NCBI RefSeq assembly: GCF_001612665.1
Contig: NZ_BDAX01000018.1
Location: 62,001 to 126,000 of the forward strand
Reading direction: 5' to 3'
DNA length: 64,000 bases
Source of the DNA: Nocardia alba NBRC 108234
GTDB taxonomy: Bacteria; Actinomycetota; Actinomycetes; Mycobacteriales; Mycobacteriaceae
Shown: positions 60,792 through 64,000 of the stretch, in pieces
Numbering within the stretch: the first letter of the stretch is position 1
Layout of the letters: each line of letters opens with the position of its first letter
Program-made: the position numbers and the translations under genes
The notes under the pieces: generated by a model
What the model saw: the letters and a program-made list of their open reading frames with translations, nothing else
Told to the model about the DNA's origin: nothing
Database searches by the model: none

Positions 60792-62164
60792 CAGCCGTTG
60801 TCCGTATCGAGCAGACCCTGCAGGGTGTCGGCCTCGTACTCGGTGCGGAACAGCCCGCGCCGCTGCAACTCCGGCACCACGAGGTCGACGAGCAGGTCGG
60901 CCGGACCGCGATGGTAAGGCGGGAAGAACTGGACGCCGTCGAGCACTCGCTCCACGAAGTTCTCCTCCACCCAGTCGGCGATGGTGGTGGCGTCACCGAC
61001 GAGGGCGGGTTGGGCGGCCTGCCGGGTGCGCTGCACATAGTGGTAGAGCTCGCGCAAGGTCAGGTCCTCGCCGATGGAGGAGAGCAGGCGGCGGATCGTC
61101 TCGCGATCGTCGCGGCCGCTGATGTGGCGCTTCTCCCGGCCCAGCGAGCCGAGGAAGCCGTCGAATGCGTTGGGCGACACAGTATCCAGGTCTATCACGT
61201 CGACCACCTTCTCGTTGTCGCGCACGCGGGACAGGTCGATGCCCAACGCGATCGAGAACTGCTCGGGAATCTGTTCGGCGATCTGGAAGTTGTTGACCTC
61301 GCGGTAGATCGACTGCGCCTCCCGTTTGGTGCCCGCGAGGTAGAACGTCGCACCCGGGATGATCTTGAACTTCTCCGGGTCGCGTCCTGCGGCCTCGACT
61401 CTGGCCTTCTGCGCGCGGTACTCCTCTTTGCCGCGCTCGATCCCGAGGTACGGCGAAAAGCGCACCTGAGCGAAGTCGGCGCCGTACCGCAGCGATTCCT
61501 CCGAGGTGCCCACGTGCACATTCGGGATGCGCCGCTGCACCGGCGGTGGCACGTTCAGCGGTCCGCGCACCTCGAAATGCTCGCCCGCGTGCTCGATCCG
61601 ATGCCAGGAATCCGGCTTGATCAGAACGTTCTTCTCTCGATCGTCGAGCAGGAAGTCCTGATCCCAGCTCTCGTAGAGCAGCCGGTTCACCACCTCGGTG
61701 AACTCGCGGGCGCGAGTGTATTTGCTCTGCTCGTCCGGGATGACGTTCTTGCCGTAGTTGAGCGCCGGATCGCCTTCGCGGTCGATGCCGAACACGACAT
61801 TGAGCGCGGTCCGGCCCTTGGCGAAGTTGTCCAGGGTCGCGAGCTGGCGGGCGATGGCGTACGGGTGCTCGAACGAGGAGTTCACCGATACCAGGAACCC
61901 GAGGTTCTTGGTCACCGCGGCCGCGTAGCCGGCGTAGATGAAGTTGTCCCAGCGATAGATGCGCTGCAGGTGGTCGGGCTCGCTGCCCAGCGCGGAGCCC
62001 GCGAAGACGTAGTCGAGTTTGCCGCGTTCGGCCGCGCGGGCCACGTCCACGATGACGCTGGGGTCACGCAGGCCGGAGTTGGTGGCCTGCGGCAGGCGCC
62101 AGGCGTCGGCATCCCAGCCGGTGCCGTAGGCGGCGAGGCCGAGCCGGAGTTTTCTGTCGGTCAT
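60791..62164 (-). CDS. NtaA/SnaA/DszA-type flavin-dependent monooxygenase (A)
   Basis: A 457-residue luciferase-like enzyme using reduced FMN from a separate reductase. AAYGTGWDADAWRLPQATNSG, YVFAGSALGSEPDHLQRIYRWDNF, LGFLVSVNSSFEHPYAIARQLATLDNFAKGRTALNVVFG and VHVGTSEESLRYGADFAQ are typical of this group, which cleaves C-S or C-N bonds in sulfones, nitrilotriacetate and similar compounds. It is 18 bp from the paralogue at 62183. Substrate unknown. Confidence 0.9.
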   Translation of the reverse strand: MTDRKLRLGLAAYGTGWDADAWRLPQATNSGLRDPSVIVDVARAAERGKLDYVFAGSALGSEPDHLQRIYRWDNFIYAGYAAAVTKNLGFLVSVNSSFEHPYAIARQLATLDNFAKGRTALNVVFGIDREGDPALNYGKNVIPDEQSKYTRAREFTEVVNRLLYESWDQDFLLDDREKNVLIKPDSWHRIEHAGEHFEVRGPLNVPPPVQRRIPNVHVGTSEESLRYGADFAQVRFSPYLGIERGKEEYRAQKARVEAAGRDPEKFKIIPGATFYLAGTKREAQSIYREVNNFQIAEQIPEQFSIALGIDLSRVRDNEKVVDVIDLDTVSPNAFDGFLGSLGREKRHISGRDDRETIRRLLSSIGEDLTLRELYHYVQRTRQAAQPALVGDATTIADWVEENFVERVLDGVQFFPPYHRGPADLLVDLVVPELQRRGLFRTEYEADTLQGLLDTDNG

Positions 62165-62182
62165 CGAATGTCCTTGGAGAAG

Positions 62183-63631
62183 CTAGGAATTGCGGGCGAA
62201 CTGGTTGGGTGGCACCGGCAGGCCGAAGTGCCCGCGGAAGGTGTCGGTGGTGTATTCGGTGCGGAAGACACCCTTGTCCTGCAGGATCGGCACGACCTCG
62301 CCGGTGAACCGCTCGAGCTGGTCCCACAGGTAGGGCGAGTTGATGTTGAAACCCTCGGCCGCGCCGCGGTCGAACCACTCGATGAGCCGGTCGGCCACAT
62401 CCTGGGCGGTCCCGATCACCTGGGGAAAGCCACCGCCGATGGCGTTGCGCAGTAGATCGCCCGCGCGCACCGCGCCCTTGGCGACGGTGCGGTCGGTGCG
62501 GGCGGCGACGGCATCGAGCAGTTTCGCGCCGTAATCGTTGAATCGCGCGGCGGTCTCGGTGGTGACGAGGGCGTCGAGTCCACCCGCGCGCAGGTCGACA
62601 CCGACGCGCTCCGAGAGCGAGCGCAGGCTGCGCACCCCGCGCGGGAGCGGGAATCGTGACTGCTGGATGGCCGACCACGCCTCGCTGGTCCAGAACTGTT
62701 CGTCCTTGTCGCCGTCGACGGGGTCCTCGTCCAGCGGCAGACCGGCATTGAGTCGTTCGAAGATCTCGACCGCGTCGGCGCGGGTGTCGCCGATGACCGG
62801 AGAGATGCCGGGCAGGAAGAAGATCGGGACATCGTGACCGTGGATGCGGCGGGCACGTGCCCGGATATCGGTGTTGAACTCGATCGAGTCCTCGATGCTC
62901 GCGGGTCCGGTGAAGTTGAGTTCACAATGGCGCGCGGTCAATTCGCGCGAGGACTCCGAGGCGCCCGCGTACAGCAGCGGGATCTGGCCCTGCGGCGGGC
63001 GGGCCAGCGGCAAGGTGCCCGCGACCTGGAAGAACTCGCCCTTGTGCTCGAGCCGGTGCACCTTGGTCGGGTCGAGGTAGTGCCCGGTGCCCTTGTCCTG
63101 GAGGTAGGCGCCGTCCTCGATGCTGTCCCAGAGCTGCCGGATCACCCGGATGAACTCATCGGCGCGGGCGTACCGGCGCTCGCCGCCCAGGTCGGACAGG
63201 CTGAAGTTCTGCGCCGCCAGATCCGAGGCACCCAGCACCACGTTCCATGACAATCGGCCCTTGCTCAGATGATCCAGGGAGGCGGTGAGCCTGGCGAGGA
63301 TGTAGGGCTCGTAGTAGGTGGGATGCGCGGTGACGACGAGACCGAGCTTGGAGGTGGTCAGCGCCAATTGCGAGGCGAGCGTGAACGGTTCGAGCCTGCC
63401 CGCGTTGTGGGTGGTGCCCCAGTGTTCCTGGTAGACGTCGCCGGGCAGGGTGTCACCGAGGAAGAAGAAGTCGAACTTGGCGTCTTCGACGATCTTGGCG
63501 GCCTTGGCGGCGTAGTCGAGCTCGAAGGCGTTGGCGGTGGGCGCCTCGGGCAGGCGCCACCCGCCCCAGTGGGTGCCGTTGAGCCAGTACATGTAGCCCA
63601 GGTGGAGTTGACGTTTCGCGGGGGTTCCCAC
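62183..63631 (-). CDS. NtaA/DszA-type flavin-dependent monooxygenase (B)
   Basis: A 482-residue member of the same family. LHLGYMYWLNGTHWGGWRLPEAPTANAFELDYAAKAAKIVE, FFFLGDTLPGDVYQEHWGTTHNAGRLEPFTLASQLALTTSKLGLVVTAHPTYYEPYILARLTASLDHLSKGRLSWNVVLGASDLAAQNFS in separate blocks are diagnostic of SfnG/DmoA/DszA-like enzymes. Two such genes beside an ABC transporter are common in sulfur-source utilisation loci. The flavin reductase is not in the window. It is downstream of the ABC ATPase gene by 20 bp. Confidence 0.9.
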   Translation of the reverse strand: MGTPAKRQLHLGYMYWLNGTHWGGWRLPEAPTANAFELDYAAKAAKIVEDAKFDFFFLGDTLPGDVYQEHWGTTHNAGRLEPFTLASQLALTTSKLGLVVTAHPTYYEPYILARLTASLDHLSKGRLSWNVVLGASDLAAQNFSLSDLGGERRYARADEFIRVIRQLWDSIEDGAYLQDKGTGHYLDPTKVHRLEHKGEFFQVAGTLPLARPPQGQIPLLYAGASESSRELTARHCELNFTGPASIEDSIEFNTDIRARARRIHGHDVPIFFLPGISPVIGDTRADAVEIFERLNAGLPLDEDPVDGDKDEQFWTSEAWSAIQQSRFPLPRGVRSLRSLSERVGVDLRAGGLDALVTTETAARFNDYGAKLLDAVAARTDRTVAKGAVRAGDLLRNAIGGGFPQVIGTAQDVADRLIEWFDRGAAEGFNINSPYLWDQLERFTGEVVPILQDKGVFRTEYTTDTFRGHFGLPVPPNQFARNS

Positions 63632-63651
63632 GGGGACTTCCTTTCGGTGGA

Positions 63652-64000
63652 TCAGACGGAAACGGTCGCCGCGACTGCGCCGGGAATGGAGGCGAGCAAT
63701 TCTTTGACGTAGTCCGTCTTCGGAGCGGTGATGATGTCGATCGCGCTGCCTCGCTCGACGATGTCGCCGTGGTGCAGGACGAGGATCTCGTCGGCCATCT
63801 CGGCGATCACGCCGAGGTCGTGGGAGATGAACACGTAGGTGAGCGTGAGATCGTGTTGCAACTCGACCAGCAGGTCGAGGATCTGGCGCTGGACGGTGAC
63901 GTCGAGCGCGGAGACCGGCTCGTCGAGGATCACCAGTTCCGGGTCCGGCGCCAGTGCGCGGGCGATGGCCACTCGCTGACGTTGACCGCCGGACAGCTCG
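63652..64000 (-). CDS. ABC transporter ATPase, C-terminal part (oligopeptide/nickel type)
   Basis: The gene runs off the right edge of the window; about 115 C-terminal residues are visible. They contain the signature ELSGGQRQRVAIARAL, Walker B LVILDEPVSALDV, and the H-loop YVFISHDLGVI, then IVERGSAIDIITAPKTDYVKELLASIPG, the C-terminal pattern of Dpp/Opp-type ATPases. It precedes the two monooxygenase genes on the same strand, so the transporter probably imports their substrate. Confidence 0.92.
   Translation of the reverse strand, partial: ELSGGQRQRVAIARALAPDPELVILDEPVSALDVTVQRQILDLLVELQHDLTLTYVFISHDLGVIAEMADEILVLHHGDIVERGSAIDIITAPKTDYVKELLASIPGAVAATVSV

Noticed and set aside
1..64000. CRISPR arrays, tRNA or rRNA genes, insertion sequences, prophage genes
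   Set aside because: No regularly spaced repeats, cloverleaf or rRNA-like segments, transposase or integrase motifs were seen by eye; a tRNA or CRISPR scan would settle it.

Overview
The window is a 64 kb piece of a GC-rich actinobacterial chromosome, most likely Nocardia or a close relative in the Mycobacteriales. This is inferred from gene content: F420/deazaflavin-type oxidoreductases, DUF732-, DUF1206- and DUF3995-type small proteins, paralogous secreted lipases, an ECF41 sigma factor, an AlkB-type alkane hydroxylase, many TetR/AraC/MFS pairs and frequent GTG starts. No rRNA, tRNA, CRISPR array, transposase or phage gene was recognised. Most of the sequence is accessory metabolism.

Layout. 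1-17.8 kb: small conserved proteins, a haloalkane dehalogenase, a secreted lipase, a beta-propeller lipoprotein, a methyltransferase, a DHA2 efflux pump divergent from an AraC regulator, an alpha/beta hydrolase, and a saccharopine-dehydrogenase-like gene co-transcribed with a TetR repressor. 17.9-27.1 kb: a nine-gene, mostly overlapping operon behind a Fur/Zur-like box. It encodes an ATP-grasp ligase, a DUF364 'heavy-metal chelation' protein, a cysteine-synthase-like PLP enzyme, an MFS exporter, a PduX-like threonine kinase, a FecE/FecCD/periplasmic-binding-lipoprotein ABC importer and a GNAT acetyltransferase. It reads as a complete NRPS-independent metallophore system (make, export, re-import), with an unusual predicted O-phospho-threonine chemistry. 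I recognise no described pathway with this gene set.

27.2-42.9 kb: regulators and enzymes, including a DDN-like oxidoreductase behind a 15-bp perfect inverted repeat, a DHA2 pump/TetR pair, an acyl-CoA ligase, a cupin with an adjacent 34-residue small ORF next to an ECF41 sigma factor, a second secreted lipase, AlkB, a P450, and a TetR/quinone-oxidoreductase pair.

42.9-49.6 kb (minus strand): a class III lanthipeptide cluster. LanKC is followed by three tiny tandem precursor genes of 35-36 codons, each with a near-perfect GGAGGTGA ribosome site, an ILKLQ leader motif and a Ser-x-x-Ser-x3-Cys labionin motif. An MFS exporter, an unknown protein and a NarL-type two-component system follow in the same direction.

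49.9-64 kb: an enoyl-reductase-like protein, a DUF1206 membrane protein, a large two-module histidine kinase with its regulator, secreted and DUF6924-type proteins, a MerR/SDR pair, an HxlR/SDR pair, a rhodanese-type sulfurtransferase, and an operon of an ABC transporter ATPase, two DszA/NtaA-type flavin monooxygenases and an aldo/keto reductase, possibly for scavenging sulfur or amines. All functional assignments come from reading motifs; no database search was possible.
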